Origin: Mycolicibacterium madagascariense
Lineage (GTDB): Bacteria > Actinomycetota > Actinomycetes > Mycobacteriales > Mycobacteriaceae
Reading direction: 5' to 3'
Length of the DNA: 64,000 nt
NCBI RefSeq assembly: GCF_010729665.1
Contig: NZ_AP022610.1
Coordinates: 1,488,001 to 1,552,000, forward strand
In this document: positions 18,458-28,240 of the stretch, in pieces
Position numbering within the stretch: position 1 is the stretch's first letter
Layout: each line of letters opens with the position of its first letter
Program-made: the position numbers and the translations under genes
The notes under the pieces: generated by a model
What the model was told of the DNA's origin: nothing
What the model saw: only the letters and a program-made list of their open reading frames with translations
The model's database searches: none

Positions 18458-18485
18458 TCTCGCCTCGAGATCACTTGGAGGGCGC

Positions 18486-18920
18486 GTGTCAGACGGTCAA
18501 GACGGCCACGGCGAGGGGCATCGGAGCCCACGATCCATCGAGGTACGGGTAGCGGCGAAGCTGGAGAATCTCGCGGTGTTGCGCACCGTGGTCGGCGCCG
18601 TCGGAACCTATGAGGACCTCGACTTCGACAGCGTGGCCGACCTTCGGCTGGCCGTCGACGAGGCCTGCACCCGCCTGATCCGCTCGGCGACGCCGGACGC
18701 CACGCTGGTGCTGGTCGTGCACCCGCTCGACGAGCAACTGGTCGTCGACGTCTCCACCGCGTGCTCGTCGCCGGACATCGTCGTGCCGGGCAGCTTCAGC
18801 TGGCACGTCCTGAGCTCGCTGACCGACGAGGTGAGCACGTTCCAGGACGGGCATGGACCCGACGATGCGCAGGTCTTCGGGATCTCCATGACGACCAGGC
18901 GAGCGAGCTCGCTGCGGTGA
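18486..18920 (+). CDS. rsbW: Anti-sigma factor RsbW/UsfX, SigF-specific
   Basis: 144-residue GHKL-fold anti-sigma factor that would hold SigF inactive until an anti-anti-sigma factor releases it. It aligns along its length with M. tuberculosis UsfX as I recall it, including LENLAVLRTVVGA, DLDFDSVADLRLAVDEACTRLIRSA and GSFSWHVL. As in UsfX, the N-box asparagine is replaced by Arg, so its kinase ability is doubtful. GTG 18486 is chosen because GGAGG lies just upstream at 18477-18481; the earlier ATG at 18411 would place coding sequence across the promoter. The stop overlaps the sigF GTG (GTGA). Confidence 0.92.
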   Translation: MSDGQDGHGEGHRSPRSIEVRVAAKLENLAVLRTVVGAVGTYEDLDFDSVADLRLAVDEACTRLIRSATPDATLVLVVHPLDEQLVVDVSTACSSPDIVVPGSFSWHVLSSLTDEVSTFQDGHGPDDAQVFGISMTTRRASSLR

Positions 18921-19711
18921 CGACGCCGTCCTCTCGGGGTTCGGCGTCGCCGCGATCGAACTCTGAATACGCGGACGTGGTCGACATGTTCCGCGCGCTC
19001 CAGAGCCTCGAAGAGGGCTCCGTGAAGTTCACCCGCCAGCGCGACAGGATCGTCGAACGCTGCCTGCCGCTCGCCGACCACATCGCCCGCCGCTTCGACG
19101 GCCGCGGCGAGCCGCGCGACGACCTCGTCCAGGTGGCCAGGGTCGGTCTGGTCAACGCCGTCATCCGCTTCGACGTCGACGCCGGGTCGGACTTCGTGTC
19201 CTTCGCGGTGCCGACCATCATGGGCGAGGTCCGCCGCCACTTCCGGGACAACAGCTGGTCGGTCAAGGTGCCGCGGCGGCTCAAGGAGCTGCACCTGCGC
19301 CTCGGTGCGGCGACGGCCGAGCTGTCCCAGAAGTTGGGGCGCGCGCCCACGCCGTCCGAACTCGCGGCCGAACTGGAAATGGATCGCGACGAGATCGTCG
19401 AGGGGCTCGTCGCGGGCAGCTCGTACAACACGCTGTCGATCGACGGCGCGGGCGGCGGCACCGAGGAGGCACCGGCGATCGCCGACACCCTCGGCGACGT
19501 CGACCTCAGCCTCGACCAGATCGAGAACCGAGAGTCGTTGCGGCCCTTGCTCGCCAGCCTCCCCGAGCGCGAGCGCCAGGTGCTGCTGCTGCGATTCTTC
19601 GAGTCGATGACGCAGACCCAGATCGCCGAGCGGGTCGGCATCTCGCAGATGCACGTATCGCGGCTGCTGGCGAAATCGCTTGCCCGCCTTCGTGATCAGC
19701 TCGACGAATAG
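18917..19711 (+). CDS. sigF: RNA polymerase sigma factor SigF
   Basis: 264-residue group 3 sigma factor for stress and stationary phase. Region 2 (RCLPLADHIARRF to FVSFAVPTIMGEVRRHFRD), region 3 (VPRRLKELHLRLG) and region 4 (RVGISQMHVSRLLAKSLARLRDQL) are all present and very similar to the M. tuberculosis protein. GTG 18917 overlaps the rsbW stop, so the pair is translationally coupled, which balances factor and anti-factor. The stop at 19711 abuts the end of the convergent urate oxidase gene with no spacing. A usfY homologue is not present between lat and rsbW. Confidence 0.96.
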   Translation: MTTPSSRGSASPRSNSEYADVVDMFRALQSLEEGSVKFTRQRDRIVERCLPLADHIARRFDGRGEPRDDLVQVARVGLVNAVIRFDVDAGSDFVSFAVPTIMGEVRRHFRDNSWSVKVPRRLKELHLRLGAATAELSQKLGRAPTPSELAAELEMDRDEIVEGLVAGSSYNTLSIDGAGGGTEEAPAIADTLGDVDLSLDQIENRESLRPLLASLPERERQVLLLRFFESMTQTQIAERVGISQMHVSRLLAKSLARLRDQLDE

Positions 19712-20611
19712 CTAGACCAACCAGCCCTGGTAGGAGTCCCAGGCCGGGCCGGGCGGCGGGGCGTCGTCCCTGGTCACGGTCGCCTGGATGAAGCCGTAGG
19801 GCCGGTCGTCGGCGTTGAACACCTCGCGGTGGTTCTCGACGCCGAACGGGGACAGGTCATAGACGAAGTGGTGCTTGTTGGGGGCGGCCAGGCGCACCTC
19901 GGCGATCGTGGGGTACGTCTCGAGCACCGCCTTGCCCATCTCGAACAGCGTCTGCTGCAGGGCCAGTGACTGCACCACGGCGAACTGCTTGACCAGTTGG
20001 GTCTTGACGCCCTCGTAGGTCGCCTCCCAGTCGAGATCGGTGCTGGCATACCGCCACTGCGCCGTCAGCGAGGTGGCCATCACCCTGTCGTGGGTCGGCT
20101 CCAGGATCGTGTAGGGATCGGTGAGGAAGTCGGCGAACTCCGATCCCGTCGACTTCAGGATCGTCATGTCCTTGAGGCCGCCGACGACCCATTCGCCCTC
20201 GGCGTCGACGGTGATCGCGGCGGTGCGGACCTCCTGGCCGGTGCGGATCCAGGTGTGGTCGTGTTCGGCGCCGTCGACGACCGCGCGCTGCCAGGCGTAC
20301 TCGTCGATCTCGATGCGCGCACCCTGCACCGGTGCGACGTCGTGCACGAAGTGCCGGGCCAGGGCGAGGCCGTAGTCCTCGATCGACGTCAGGCCCTTCT
20401 CCTTGGCGTAGGCGTAGGCGGTCTGCTTCTGCGTGTCGGTGGGCAACACCTCGGACTGGTCACCGGCGAGGTATGCCGCGCTGAAATCGCCTCGCAGACA
20501 GGTACTTACGTTGACGTCGTGGATCTCGTGCCGCGGGGTGTCGCGGTAGATCCTGACGATGCGATTCTCGGCCTTGCCGTACTGGTTGGTTCCCAGGATG
20601 ATCTCGGACAC
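19712..20611 (-). CDS. uox: Urate oxidase (uricase)
   Basis: 299-residue cofactor-free uricase that converts urate to 5-hydroxyisourate. The catalytic Thr-Lys region is visible: K13 in NQYGKAENR and T58-D59-T60-Q61-K62. The conserved ALQQTLFEMG and PNKHHFVYDLSPF segments are also present. It is the last gene of a leftward operon: permease, OHCU decarboxylase, HIU hydrolase, uricase. It lies 3 nt after the HIU hydrolase stop and ends exactly against sigF. Length and motifs indicate an intact enzyme. Confidence 0.95.
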   Translation of the reverse strand: MSEIILGTNQYGKAENRIVRIYRDTPRHEIHDVNVSTCLRGDFSAAYLAGDQSEVLPTDTQKQTAYAYAKEKGLTSIEDYGLALARHFVHDVAPVQGARIEIDEYAWQRAVVDGAEHDHTWIRTGQEVRTAAITVDAEGEWVVGGLKDMTILKSTGSEFADFLTDPYTILEPTHDRVMATSLTAQWRYASTDLDWEATYEGVKTQLVKQFAVVQSLALQQTLFEMGKAVLETYPTIAEVRLAAPNKHHFVYDLSPFGVENHREVFNADDRPYGFIQATVTRDDAPPPGPAWDSYQGWLV

Positions 20612-20614
20612 CGC

Positions 20615-20935
20615 TCAACTCCCTCGGTAGGTGGAAAACGCGTACGGCGACAGCAGCACCGGAACGTGGTAATGGCTTGTCGGATCGGTGATTTCGAAGG
20701 CGATGATCACCTCGGGGTAGAACGTCGGCACGTCGAGTCTGGCGAAGTAGCTCCCGGTGTCGAACCGCAACCGGTAGAACCCCGCGGGCAGATCGTCGCC
20801 GAGGCTTCCGACGCGCCCGTCCCCGTTGGTGGTCGCCGTGGTGAGGGTCGCGCCGGAGACGTCGGTCAGGCCGACCTCGACCCCCGCGGCGGGGCGGCCG
20901 GACATCGCGTCGAGGACATGGGTGGAGAGGCTCAT
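20615..20935 (-). CDS. uraH: 5-Hydroxyisourate hydrolase (transthyretin-like)
   Basis: 106 residues, the normal length for the family. It begins MSLSTHVLDA and ends with the diagnostic tetrapeptide YRGS; the intermediate HYHVPVLLSPYAFSTYRGS holds further active-site residues. It hydrolyses 5-hydroxyisourate to OHCU, the step between uricase and OHCU decarboxylase. It sits 3 nt from uox and 85 nt from uraD. That 85-nt gap contains a long inverted repeat, so uraH-uox may be regulated apart from the upstream genes. Confidence 0.95.
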   Translation of the reverse strand: MSLSTHVLDAMSGRPAAGVEVGLTDVSGATLTTATTNGDGRVGSLGDDLPAGFYRLRFDTGSYFARLDVPTFYPEVIIAFEITDPTSHYHVPVLLSPYAFSTYRGS

Positions 20936-20950
20936 GGGTCCACCTCCTCA

Positions 20951-21012
20951 CGCGAACAGCCGCAAATGTGCGCAATCTGCGGCGTGTCGCGGCATGTTTG
21001 CGGCTGCTCGCG
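20951..21012. repeat. Intergenic inverted repeat, 16-nt arms
   Basis: Arms 20951-20966 and 20997-21012 pair with one mismatch (core CAGCCGCAAA and its complement) around a 30-nt loop. It lies inside an operon between uraD and uraH. Its 16/30/16 geometry matches the repeat at 4739-4802, although the sequence differs. It may be a processing or attenuation hairpin. Confidence 0.65.
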
Positions 21013-21020
21013 GGGATGAC

Positions 21021-21533
21021 TCAGCACGAGGCGGGCTCGCTCAGCAGCCGTTCCAGCCGCAGCCGGTTGATCTTGGCCAGCTCGCTGCGCATCACGCGCC
21101 GTTCGGTCTCGGGGTCGTTGTGCAGGCGGTCGGTGAGGATGTCGAGCAGCTCCTGCGCCGACCGGCCGCTGGCGCACACCAGGTAGACGTAGCCGAACTT
21201 CTCGTCGTACTCGCGGTTCTTGGCGGCCAGCTCGGCCTTGACGGCGTCGTCCGCGGTGGCCACGGCGGCCTGCTCGCGCGCCGAGGAGGCGTTGTCGACC
21301 TTGGCGCCGATGCGGGGATGCCCGTCGAGCGCCGCGTCGATCTCGGCGTCGGGCAACTCGGCGAGCACCCGGTCGGCGCGGTCCAGCAGCGCGTCGACGT
21401 CGCGGAACGGGCCCCCGGCGAGGACGCGGCGGGCCCAGATGGTCGACGAGCAGACCCCGAAGAGCAGGTTCATCCGCTGTCGGTCGGTCAGCCGGGTGAA
21501 GCCCGCGAGGCCCAGCGCTCCCTGAGTGGGCAT
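21021..21533 (-). CDS. uraD: OHCU decarboxylase, stand-alone
   Basis: 170 residues. It decarboxylates 2-oxo-4-hydroxy-4-carboxy-5-ureidoimidazoline to S-allantoin. The catalytic histidine is H72 in LDGHPRIGAK, followed by the expected SSAREQAA helix and a FGYVYLVCASGRSA strand. ATG 21533 shares its A with the stop of the upstream permease-fusion gene (TGATG), so translation is coupled. The upstream gene already ends in a domain of the same family, so the organism encodes two adjacent OHCU decarboxylase modules. Confidence 0.92.
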   Translation of the reverse strand: MPTQGALGLAGFTRLTDRQRMNLLFGVCSSTIWARRVLAGGPFRDVDALLDRADRVLAELPDAEIDAALDGHPRIGAKVDNASSAREQAAVATADDAVKAELAAKNREYDEKFGYVYLVCASGRSAQELLDILTDRLHNDPETERRVMRSELAKINRLRLERLLSEPASC

Positions 21534-23440
21534 CAGGCCAATTCGTTGAGCCGGCCGAACCGCGCCGCGGCGATCGGGTTGGCGTTGGCCACCAGGTCGT
21601 CGAAGCGGTAGTTGGCGATCTTCGCGATCTCGATGAGGGCGAACGCCTTCTCCGCCGGCGTCGAATTGTCCATCCGCGACCAGCCGTTCTTGAGCACCCG
21701 GTCGAAGTGCTCGGTCTCGCGGGCACAGATCACCAACGGGAACCCGAAGTGCTCGCGATAGGCGGACGCCAACTCGACGACGTCGTTGTGGTCCTCCTCG
21801 GCGAGGTTGCTCAGCGCGACGTGGTCCACGGCGAGCGCGTGCCCCGTCTCGTCTTCGGCGCCGAGGTCGTGGAACGCGTTGATGAGCTGGAGCTGCTGCT
21901 CGGACGATCCGGTCAGCACGGCGTCCTGGAACGCGTCGCGCAGCGCCTTGGTGTCGGCGTAGGGGCGCTGTTCGAAGGCCCGCTCGACGGCCCACGGCAC
22001 GTCCTGCACGACGTGCCCGAACACCTCGGTGAAGCGCTCCCTGGTCATCGCGTTCACTTCGTCGAGGCTGATGGTGCCGCCGCCGGCCACCCGCGGGCCC
22101 TTGCTGATGCCGAGATGGAAGAACACCACGTTGAGCAGGATGGCGGCGATGCCACCGATGCTGATGCCGCTGCCGAACAGCAGGTCGATGCCCTTCGGCA
22201 TGGACTTGGCGACGTCGGGGTAGGCCGTCACCCACAGCGCCAACGCCAGGCTGGTGGTGACGATGATCAGGTTGCGGTGATCAGTGAAGTCCACCTTGCC
22301 CAGCGTCTGAATGCCCACCGCGGCCACCGTCGCGAACAACGTCAGCGACGCCCCGCCGAGCACCGGATTGGGGATCGACGACACGATGGCGGCCACCTTG
22401 GGCAGGAAGCCGAGGACGATCATGATGACGCCGGCCGCGGCGACCACCCAGCGGCTCTTGACCCCGGTCAGCCGGACCAGCCCGACGTTCTCGGAGAACG
22501 CGGTGTAGGGAAAGGAGTTGAAGACCCCGCCGATGACGGTCGCCAGCCCGTCGGCGCGCAGCACGTTGCCGATGTCGGAGGACTTGATGCGCTTGCCGAC
22601 GATCTCGCCGGTCGCCATGGTGCTGCCCGTGGACTCGACCGCGGTGATCAGCAGGATGATGATCATCGTGACGCAGGCGACGACGTCGAACTTCGGCATC
22701 CCGAACAGGAACGGCTGGGTGAAGCCGATCGGCGCGGCCGCACCCACCTTGTCGAAGTTCATGTCGCCGAGGGCGAAGGCCACCGCGCAGCCGACGATGA
22801 GACCGAGCAGGACCGCGATGGTGGCCATGAAGCCGCGGAAGATGCGCTGGATCGCCACGATCACCGCGATGGTCCCCAGCGCGTAGAGCAGCCAGCGGAT
22901 GTTCGACGGATCATGTTCTCCGGTATGGGGATTGGTGACGGCGTCGCCCGCGCCGACGGGGACCAGGCACAGCCCGATGATCGTGATCAGCGTGCCCGTG
23001 ACGACCGGCGGGAAGTAGCGCAGCAGCTTGACGAACACCGGCGCGATGAGGAACGTGAACACCCCCGCGACGATCACCGCCCCATAGACGTAGAGCAGGC
23101 TCGCCGCGCCGCCGCCGTGGGCCAGCCCGATCGCGATGATCGGCGAGACGCCCGCGAACGTCACGCCCTGCAGCAGCGGCAGCCGCACGCCCACCTTCCA
23201 GAAGCCGACGGCCTGGATGATCGACGCGATGCCGCACGTGAAGAGGTCCGCCGTGATCAGCTTGACCAGGTCCTCCTGCGGCAGCTTGATCGCGCCCGCA
23301 ATGATGATCGGCACCAGGACCGCACCGGCGTAGAACGCCACGACGTGCTGAAACCCGTAGAGGCCCAGCTTGGGAACCGGGAGCACCTCGTCGACCGGGT
23401 GGACGCGCTTCTTGGTGACCTTGAGTACCGGGGCCGACAT
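21533..23440 (-). CDS. NCS2 xanthine/urate permease fused to an OHCU decarboxylase-like domain
   Basis: 635 residues in two parts. Residues 1 to about 465 are a nucleobase:cation symporter-2 permease with about 14 membrane segments and the family region TAVESTGSTMATGE, followed by NSFPYTAFSENVGLV. Residues about 470-635 form a cytosolic OHCU decarboxylase-type domain (VPWAVERAFEQRPY, YREHFGFPLVICAR, ALIEIAKIANYRFDDL). Where that family normally reads A-H-P-D-L, this copy reads A-F-H-D-L, so the catalytic His is displaced by one position. The fusion would bring urate or xanthine import next to the degradation pathway. It is divergent from the mocA-like gene with a 33-nt gap. Confidence 0.9.
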   Translation of the reverse strand: MSAPVLKVTKKRVHPVDEVLPVPKLGLYGFQHVVAFYAGAVLVPIIIAGAIKLPQEDLVKLITADLFTCGIASIIQAVGFWKVGVRLPLLQGVTFAGVSPIIAIGLAHGGGAASLLYVYGAVIVAGVFTFLIAPVFVKLLRYFPPVVTGTLITIIGLCLVPVGAGDAVTNPHTGEHDPSNIRWLLYALGTIAVIVAIQRIFRGFMATIAVLLGLIVGCAVAFALGDMNFDKVGAAAPIGFTQPFLFGMPKFDVVACVTMIIILLITAVESTGSTMATGEIVGKRIKSSDIGNVLRADGLATVIGGVFNSFPYTAFSENVGLVRLTGVKSRWVVAAAGVIMIVLGFLPKVAAIVSSIPNPVLGGASLTLFATVAAVGIQTLGKVDFTDHRNLIIVTTSLALALWVTAYPDVAKSMPKGIDLLFGSGISIGGIAAILLNVVFFHLGISKGPRVAGGGTISLDEVNAMTRERFTEVFGHVVQDVPWAVERAFEQRPYADTKALRDAFQDAVLTGSSEQQLQLINAFHDLGAEDETGHALAVDHVALSNLAEEDHNDVVELASAYREHFGFPLVICARETEHFDRVLKNGWSRMDNSTPAEKAFALIEIAKIANYRFDDLVANANPIAAARFGRLNELA

Positions 23441-23473
23441 GGGTCAAGAATCGACCAGGTGGACGATGTTCGC

Positions 23474-24019
23474 ATGTCGAAGGCCTCCGCAGTTGCAGGC
23501 GTGCTCCTGGCCGCCGGTGCCGGAACCCGGTTCGGCATGCCGAAAGTGCTTGCCGCCGACGGTGTTTGGCTGCACCGGGCGGTCGCGGCGCTGGCCGACG
23601 GGGTGTGCGACGACGTCGTGGTGGTGCTCGGAGCCGCGGTGGTCGACGTGCCCGCCGGGGCCAGGGCCGTGATCGCGCCGGACTGGGCCGACGGGATGAG
23701 CGCGTCGCTGCGGGCGGGGTTGGCCGCCGTCGACGACGCGGCGTGGGTGGTCGTGCACCTCGTCGACCTGCCCGACGTGCCCGCCGAGGCCGTCGCGCGC
23801 GTCCTGCTCGCCGCGCGGTCCGCGCCGTCCGGATTGGCTAGGGCGACCTACGGCGGACGGCCCGGCCACCCCGTCGTCGTCGCCCGTCGGCACGTCGCGC
23901 CGCTGGCGGGAACCCTCGCCGGCGACGAGGGTGCCCGCGGCTATCTGGCCGGTCGCGACGACGTCGTCGGCGTCGAGTGCGGTGACGTGGCCACCGGGCG
24001 CGACCGCGACCGCGGGTAG
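23474..24019 (+). CDS. MocA-like molybdenum cofactor cytidylyltransferase / NTP transferase
   Basis: 181 residues. The N-terminal GVLLAAGAGTRFGMPK is the nucleotide-binding signature of MobA/MocA NTP transferases, and VHLVDLPDVPAEAV corresponds to the metal-binding DMP region. MocA adds CMP to molybdopterin for Mo hydroxylases of the xanthine dehydrogenase family, so the presence of xdh in the same module supports the call. It reads rightward, opposite to the permease operon. The sequence is somewhat short, and the C-terminal Arg/Asp-rich tail is unusual. Confidence 0.75.
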   Translation: MSKASAVAGVLLAAGAGTRFGMPKVLAADGVWLHRAVAALADGVCDDVVVVLGAAVVDVPAGARAVIAPDWADGMSASLRAGLAAVDDAAWVVVHLVDLPDVPAEAVARVLLAARSAPSGLARATYGGRPGHPVVVARRHVAPLAGTLAGDEGARGYLAGRDDVVGVECGDVATGRDRDRG

Positions 24020-24131
24020 CTGCCCGGTGTCGCGGGCGGGGCAGTGGTATGAAGGACGGGCGTCGGAATGGGGTTCCGTGCGCGGTCGGTAACCGGCCTC
24101 AGGGGGAGTGGCGCGCGATGCGCCACGGGTC

Positions 24132-24518
24132 ATGAAGGTTGTCATGAAGAACGGCAAGACCGACGACGTCGACGGCACGCCCGCCGACGAAACCGTCGAC
24201 TTCGGGATCGACGGGGTGCGCTACGAGGTCGATCTGTCCTCGGCCAACGCGGCGATCCTGCGCGGCGTCATCGCACAGTGGGCCGAACGCGGCCGCCGAG
24301 TGGACCGGCGACGGGTGCGCCACCTCGTACCGGCGGACCCGTGGCGTCGCTACGTCAGCAGTGGGGAGCGCGTGGCCATCCGCCAGTGGTGCGTGGACAA
24401 CGGCTATCAGGTCGGCGGCCGCGGCCCATTGCCGTTCCACCTCGTCGACGCCTTCCGGGCCGCGAATTCCTCAGGCGCTCACGTGGAGACGCGAATGTTG
24501 AGGACCTCGGAGGCGTAG
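24132..24518 (+). CDS. Lsr2-family nucleoid protein paralogue
   Basis: About 128 residues. The N-terminal dimerisation half (DDVDGTPADETVDFGIDG, YEVDLSSANAAILRG) matches Lsr2, the xenogeneic silencer of mycobacteria. The C-terminal DNA-binding half (RVAIRQWCVDNGYQV, then GGRGPLP) also matches, but the AT-hook-like tripeptide RGR of Lsr2 is RGP here. ATG 24132 is preferred by alignment to the Lsr2 N-terminus; GTG 24108, next to an AGGGGGAG, would add eight residues. The 3' end overlaps the convergent neighbour by 40 nt. It is probably a second Lsr2-like protein rather than the main one. Confidence 0.8.
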   Translation: MKVVMKNGKTDDVDGTPADETVDFGIDGVRYEVDLSSANAAILRGVIAQWAERGRRVDRRRVRHLVPADPWRRYVSSGERVAIRQWCVDNGYQVGGRGPLPFHLVDAFRAANSSGAHVETRMLRTSEA

Positions 24519-24811
24519 CGCCGAACGGTGTCCTCGGACATCGCGGCCGCATCCTCGTGGCCGGGCCGCGCCCGGCTCCTCATGAAGCCCGTCGCGGGGT
24601 CCAGGGTGATCTCGGCGAGCAGCTCACCGGTCGACGGCTCGCACACCGCCCACGTGTAGAGCGTGTCGTCGGCCCACGCGTCGGCCGCGTCGTGGACGTA
24701 GTCGAGGTCGGTCTCGCCGAGATCGGCGAGTTCGGGTCGGTCGTCCACGCGGTCGTCGTACCGCAGGCCGCGCAGGTACCAGGTGCCGTTGTTGATCTCG
24801 ACGGGTTCCAT
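24479..24811 (-). CDS. Conserved small protein of unknown function
   Basis: 110 residues, acidic, with no signal peptide or membrane segment. The N-terminal WYLRGLRYDDRVDDRPELADL and the central YTWAVCEPSTGELLAEITLDP recall the first half of GNAT acetyltransferases, but no acetyl-CoA-binding R/Q-x-x-G-x-G/A loop is visible. I do not assign a function. It overlaps the Lsr2-like gene on the other strand by 40 nt and lies downstream of accA3, separated by a strong inverted repeat. Confidence 0.6.
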   Translation of the reverse strand: MEPVEINNGTWYLRGLRYDDRVDDRPELADLGETDLDYVHDAADAWADDTLYTWAVCEPSTGELLAEITLDPATGFMRSRARPGHEDAAAMSEDTVRRYASEVLNIRVST

Positions 24812-24827
24812 TCGGGTCCTCCCGATG

Positions 24828-24889
24828 CGCCGAAACTGCTGTGAGATCGCGATGCTGGCGCTCTTCGCGATCTCCCAGCAGTCTCGGCG
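24828..24889 (-). terminator. Strong 25-nt inverted repeat after accA3
   Basis: Arms 24828-24852 and 24865-24889 pair over 25 nt with two mismatches (core GAGATCGCGA and its complement) around a 12-nt loop. It lies 26 nt past the accA3 stop in the direction of transcription, the expected place for a terminator, and lacks a T-tract. It may instead be an mRNA-stabilising hairpin. Confidence 0.55.
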
Positions 24890-24914
24890 GGTGGTTGCAA
24901 GCCTGCGGCGGCGG

Positions 24915-26747
<1,833 letters not shown>

Positions 26748-26829
26748 TTAAGAATCTATCGGAGGCAGTTTAAGCGGCGGGCCTGGATCCCGGGTGAGGC
26801 GGTGTCCGTTACTGGCGGGTAGTTTTCGC

Positions 26830-27258
26830 CTACTCCGCGGACCCCGCGCGCAAACGCCGCTTGATCCGGGTCAGCATCGCCGACATCCCCCGTAGCCGCA
26901 GCGGGCTGATGAGTGAGCCGAGGCCCAGTTCGGAGTAGAAGTCGTCCGGCACGTCGAGGATCTCGTCGGCGGTGTGGTCGTCGAGCCCGGCCGCCAGGAT
27001 GGCCGCGAACCCGCGTGTCGTCGGCGCCTCGGCGGGCGCGCTGAAGTACAGCCGGACGTGGTCGCGGTCGCCGGCGTCGACGTGCAGGAACAGCGGCGAC
27101 TGGCATTCGGGCACCGGCTCCATGGCCGCCTGCTCGAGGTCGGCAGGCAGCGGCGGCAACTCATTGGCGAATTCCAGGAGCAACTGCAGCTTGTCCTGGC
27201 CCTGCATCTCGGCGAACTCCGACACCACCTCGGCCAGCGCCGCCGGCATCGCACTCAT
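26830..27258 (-). CDS. SufE-family Fe-S/sulfur acceptor protein
   Basis: 142 residues. The sulfur-accepting cysteine C52 lies in [12 protein letters not shown], typical of SufE/CsdE, and the C-terminal [12 protein letters not shown] helix is also typical. It would accept persulfide sulfur from a cysteine desulfurase, or here perhaps work with the sulfurtransferase SseA. ATG 27258 overlaps the sseA stop by 4 nt (ATGA). In M. tuberculosis the same gene (Rv3284) lies between accA3 and sseA. A gap of 115 nt separates it from the accA3 start, which may carry its own promoter. Confidence 0.85.
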   Translation of the reverse strand: MSAMPAALAEVVSEFAEMQGQDKLQLLLEFANELPPLPADLEQAAMEPVPECQSPLFLHVDAGDRDHVRLYFSAPAEAPTTRGFAAILAAGLDDHTADEILDVPDDFYSELGLGSLISPLRLRGMSAMLTRIKRRLRAGSAE

Positions 27259-28151
27259 GCGGCGCCGGGGGCCTCGCCCGGCTCCGACCCGACCGCGACG
27301 GGCACGCGCACGGCGTTGCCCCACTCGGTCCACGACCCGTCGTAGTTACGCACGCCCTGCTTGCCGAGCAGGTGGGTCAGCACGAACCAGGTGTGGCTGG
27401 AGCGCTCGCCGATGCGGCAGTAGACGATCGTCTCGTCCTGTGGCGCGAGGAACCCGTACAGCTCGTCGAGTTCGGCCCGGCTGCGGAACTGCCCGTTGTC
27501 CTTGGCGGCCTTGGCCCACGGAATCGACTGCGCCGTGGGGATGTGGCCGCCGCGCAGGGCGCCCTCCTCCGGATAGTCCGGCATGTGGGTGCGCTCGCCG
27601 GTGTACTCCATGGGCGAGCGCACGTCGATCAGCGGCTGCGTGCCGAGCGCCGCCAGCACGTCCTCGCGATAGGCCCGGATCGGGGCGTCGTCGCGCTCCA
27701 CGACCGGGTAGCCCGTCGTGGTCTTGGACGGCACGTCGAGGGTGGTGTCGCGACCGTTGGACACCCACAGGTCGCGGCCGCCGTCGAGCAGGCGCACGTC
27801 GGGGTGGCCGAACAGCGTGAACACCCACAGGGCGTAGGCGGCCCACCAGTTGCTCTTGTCGCCGTAGATGACGACGGTGTCGTCGCGGGCGATGCCCTTG
27901 CGGTCCATGAGGGCCGCGAATTGCTCGCCGTCGACGTAGTCGCGGACCGTCGGATCGTTCAGGTCGGTGTGCCAGTCGATCTTGACCGCGCCGGGGATGT
28001 GTCCAGTGTCATACAGCAGGACGTCCTCGTCGGATTCGACGATCGCGAGACCGGGGCGGCCGAGGTTGCCGGCCAGCCAATCGGCGGTCACCAGGCGCTC
28101 GGGGTGGGCGTACTCGGCGAGAGAGGGATGCGGGTCCGCGGGCAGAGGCAC
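27255..28151 (-). CDS. sseA: Thiosulfate sulfurtransferase (rhodanese) SseA
   Basis: 298 residues with two rhodanese domains. The C-terminal active domain has the catalytic C245 in [14 protein letters not shown], followed by [11 protein letters not shown]. The N-terminal domain is structural. It transfers sulfane sulfur from thiosulfate or 3-mercaptopyruvate to thiol acceptors; substrate preference cannot be read. Coupled to the SufE-like gene. In M. tuberculosis the maf gene follows directly; here two polysaccharide genes start just beyond its 5' end. Confidence 0.93.
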   Translation of the reverse strand: MPLPADPHPSLAEYAHPERLVTADWLAGNLGRPGLAIVESDEDVLLYDTGHIPGAVKIDWHTDLNDPTVRDYVDGEQFAALMDRKGIARDDTVVIYGDKSNWWAAYALWVFTLFGHPDVRLLDGGRDLWVSNGRDTTLDVPSKTTTGYPVVERDDAPIRAYREDVLAALGTQPLIDVRSPMEYTGERTHMPDYPEEGALRGGHIPTAQSIPWAKAAKDNGQFRSRAELDELYGFLAPQDETIVYCRIGERSSHTWFVLTHLLGKQGVRNYDGSWTEWGNAVRVPVAVGSEPGEAPGAA

Positions 28152-28202
28152 CCCTAGAGCCTACTGGCGCCGAAATGCGCCGCTGCGCCGCAAGGGTGAA
28201 AC

Positions 28203-28232
28203 TTGGAGGCGCGCCAGGGGTTGCTGTAATAA
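28203..28232 (+). promoter_or_regulatory. Predicted housekeeping-type promoter of the nucleotide-sugar genes
   Basis: TTGGAG at 28203-28208, an 18-nt spacer and TAATAA at 28227-28232 resemble a SigA promoter. The implied transcription start falls at about 28239-28241, on or next to the ATGATG, so the message may be leaderless. It is a rare AT-rich spot in this region. Confidence 0.5.
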
Positions 28233-28240
28233 TTCGAGGA

